Shown piece after piece: positions 4,880-6,165 of a DNA stretch of 6,165 nucleotides. A program made the position numbers and the translations under genes. The DNA is taken from assembly GCA_003132105.1 (NCBI GenBank), contig PKWS01000338.1, positions 473 through 6,637 on the forward strand. Direction: 5' to 3'. Source of the DNA: Desulfosporosinus sp. (GTDB taxonomy: Bacteria > Bacillota > Desulfitobacteriia > Desulfitobacteriales > Desulfitobacteriaceae). The notes beneath the pieces were generated by a model. The model made no database searches. It was given only the letters and a program-made list of their open reading frames with translations, and had not been told where the DNA came from. Numbering within the stretch: the first letter of the stretch is position 1; the number at the start of each line of letters is the position of its first letter.

Positions 4880-4940
4880 ACCATTCTTCCACTCCTTTTC
4901 ACCCATTTCAGGAAAAAGCACCGAACTTTGATAAGCCTTT

Positions 4941-5633
4941 TCAAGGTAGATCTAACTGCTCAAACTCCTCTTTAGCCTTTTCGAGATCAGCCATCGTCCC
5001 AATGTCAAACCAAAGGTCCTGGCTTTCAAAGCTCACAACCTGAGCATGTTCTGAAAGAAGACGCTGAACCAGGTCAGGCATATCAAATCGTTTGTTTTCG
5101 GGAATTAACGAAATAATTCGCTTGTTAATGACGTAAATACCCATACTAGCCCAATAGTTGAGGGTTGGTTTTTCCGCATAAGCCGTAACTTGACCATCCT
5201 TAATCTCTAAAACTCCAAACGATGAACTAACGGCCTTCTTTTGTACCGCGACCGTCATATCTGCTTGCATCGCTAAGTGGTGTTCGTACAACGCCTGAAA
5301 ATCCAAGGTAGTTAATTCATCCCCATTGACGACTATAAAATCGTCCTTTAAATCTTTGACAATTCTCAACGGGCCTGCAGTCCCTAAAGGATCGGTTTCA
5401 ACAGAATAACGAATCTTCAAACCGAATTGACGTCCATCTTGGAAATAGAGTTTAACGAGATCTTCAAGATATCCCAAACACATGATTATTTCATCAACGC
5501 CTGCGCTTTGGAGTTGTTGCATTAGAATAGCCGCTATCGGTTTGTCTCCAATGGGAAAAAGGGGCTTGGGTAAAATTCTGGTATACGGATCTAGGCGCGA
5601 ACCTCTACCACCCGCTAAAACAATTGCCTGCAT
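4941..5633 (-). CDS. Sugar-1-phosphate nucleotidyltransferase (NTP_transferase family)
   Basis: The enzyme has 230 residues from ATG 5631-5633. An upstream in-frame GTG (5649-5651) would add six residues but overlaps the ribosome site. Residues 5-14 hold the LAGGRGSRL signature loop that binds the NTP phosphates. LPKPLFPIGDKP (21-32) contains the conserved lysine K23, and GTAGPL (84-89) contacts the nucleotide. NGDE (103-106) provides the metal-binding D105. EKP (154-156) and WFDIGT (208-213) complete the sugar site. The enzyme joins a sugar 1-phosphate to an NTP in the cytoplasm, releasing pyrophosphate. Its compact length, with no CBS or left-handed helix domain, fits mannose-1-P, heptose-1-P or glucosamine-1-P guanylyltransferase types as well as short RmlA-like forms. 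It lies 22 nt after the dehydratase, so the two probably share a pathway; a GDP-sugar route is suggested if the neighbour is truly LegB-like. The exact substrate cannot be read from sequence alone. Confidence 0.88.
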   Translation of the reverse strand: MQAIVLAGGRGSRLDPYTRILPKPLFPIGDKPIAAILMQQLQSAGVDEIIMCLGYLEDLVKLYFQDGRQFGLKIRYSVETDPLGTAGPLRIVKDLKDDFIVVNGDELTTLDFQALYEHHLAMQADMTVAVQKKAVSSSFGVLEIKDGQVTAYAEKPTLNYWASMGIYVINKRIISLIPENKRFDMPDLVQRLLSEHAQVVSFESQDLWFDIGTMADLEKAKEEFEQLDLP

Positions 5634-5639
5634 TTCATT

Positions 5640-5649
5640 CCCCTTCCTC
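5640..5649 (-). promoter_or_regulatory. Ribosome binding site fixing the nucleotidyltransferase start
   Basis: On the minus strand GAGGAAGGGG (5640-5649) lies 6 nt before ATG 5631-5633. It overlaps the alternative GTG codon at 5649-5651, which makes that codon an unlikely start. Confidence 0.7.
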
Positions 5650-5655
5650 ACCTTT

Positions 5656-6165
5656 TTAAATTTGGTATTTCCCTATCTGAAAACGATTCATATGGGTGGC
5701 AACCCATGCTACCGTCTTCTTGATACCATCTCCAAGTGACACACTGGGCTCCCAGCCTAACGTCTCTTTTGCTAAACGATTATCAGCTAAAAGACGGTTT
5801 ACCTCACTACCGCTTGGGCGGATCCGCGTCTCATCAACGACAATTTTTGCCGGGCTCTGTATAGTGTCTATAATAATGTGGGCTAACTGGCCGATAGAAA
5901 TTTCCTGCCCTGAGCCCACATTAATGACCTTTCCAACGGCCCCCGGAGTCTGCGCTGCTTTCATAAATGCCTCCGCAGTGTCCGTTACAAAGGTAAAGTC
6001 ACGCCGGGCATCCGTATTTCCAAGGCGTATTTCTTCACAGGCAAGGGCCTGAGTAATAAGTGTAGGAATGATGGCCCGGGCCGACTGTCGCGGTCCATAA
6101 CAATTGAACGGTCTTATCGTAACGACAGGTAGCTCAAATGAAGCATAAAAACTTTCGGCTAACAT
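5656..6165 (-). CDS. LegB-like NAD-dependent sugar-nucleotide 4,6-dehydratase/epimerase, C-terminal half (gene runs off the right edge)
   Basis: The 169 visible residues are the C-terminal half of an extended SDR. The apparent initial methionine falls in the helix that follows the catalytic YxxxK in this family, so it is internal and the true start lies beyond the window. RPFNCYGPRQSARAIIPT (18-35) closely fits the substrate-binding segment of LegB, the 4,6-dehydratase of the GDP-linked legionaminic acid pathway. RDFTFVTDTAEAF (55-67), the NVGSGQEISIGQLA stretch and RIRPSGSEVNRLLADN are the other hallmarks. This enzyme class oxidises C4 and removes water across C5-C6 to give a 4-keto-6-deoxy sugar nucleotide. 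A nucleotidyltransferase follows 22 nt later and an RmlD-like stub after that, forming a deoxysugar operon. The SDR family is certain; LegB-type specificity is recalled from family resemblance, and GDP-mannose or dTDP-glucose dehydratases are alternatives. Confidence 0.85.
   Translation of the reverse strand: MLAESFYASFELPVVTIRPFNCYGPRQSARAIIPTLITQALACEEIRLGNTDARRDFTFVTDTAEAFMKAAQTPGAVGKVINVGSGQEISIGQLAHIIIDTIQSPAKIVVDETRIRPSGSEVNRLLADNRLAKETLGWEPSVSLGDGIKKTVAWVATHMNRFQIGKYQI

Noticed and set aside
4602..4892. Minus-strand open frame of 96 codons over the RmlD-like stub
   Set aside because: It is in a different frame from the GGSGMLG start, has no recognisable motif, runs through the terminator hairpin and encodes prolines only because of the G9 tract.
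4880..4921. Longer RmlD-like start at ATG 4919-4921
   Set aside because: It would add residues before the canonical MRKVLILGG start and would read through the ribosome site.
5696..6052. Plus-strand open frame of 118 codons
   Set aside because: It is a shadow of the strongly conserved SDR coding strand.

Overview
The window looks like part of an endospore-forming, low-to-moderate GC Firmicute. The support is: strong AGGAGG-type ribosome binding sites, a consensus TATAAT promoter, tight intrinsic terminators, and a collagen-like protein ending in a BclA-type exosporium domain. A Peptococcaceae relative (Desulfosporosinus/Desulfitobacterium-like) is my impression from general protein style only. 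The theme is spore or cell-surface glycoprotein assembly, with a toxin-antitoxin pair at one side.

Plus strand (1-1423): the 3' end of a GT4-family glycosyltransferase (1-311) stops at a strong hairpin (319-361). A spacer of about 200 bp follows, carrying an extended -10 promoter. Next is a two-gene MNT-HEPN module: a minimal nucleotidyltransferase antitoxin (563-973, probable TTG start) overlapping a HEPN-family RNase toxin (963-1370). A bidirectional terminator (1383-1423) separates this from the convergent minus-strand genes.

Minus strand (6165 down to 1449), in order of transcription: the C-terminal half of a LegB-like NAD-dependent sugar-nucleotide 4,6-dehydratase (5656-6165); a complete sugar-1-phosphate nucleotidyltransferase (4941-5633); and the stub of an RmlD-like reductase reduced to its Rossmann N-terminus (about 4739-4879). 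A terminator lies at 4648-4678. Then come three tandem paralogous surface-protein genes, at 4054-4392, 3579-3923 and 2743-3537. The first two are stand-alone copies of a domain of about 110 residues. The third fuses that domain to a very short collagen-like stretch and a BclA-C-like domain. A terminator (2666-2697) ends this group. A GT2 glycosyltransferase with a C-terminal TPR-like region follows (1449-2570).

How they may work together (inference): the dehydratase and nucleotidyltransferase make an activated deoxysugar, the TPR glycosyltransferase transfers sugar to a surface protein, and the collagen-like protein with Thr-containing triplets is a plausible acceptor. The two small paralogues each carry the same promoter-like pair, GGTAAC-N17-AATACAATG, 33-34 bp before the start codon. 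It resembles mother-cell sporulation promoters and suggests these proteins are made late in sporulation. The most novel-looking item is this three-gene family with its unrecognised shared N-terminal domain.
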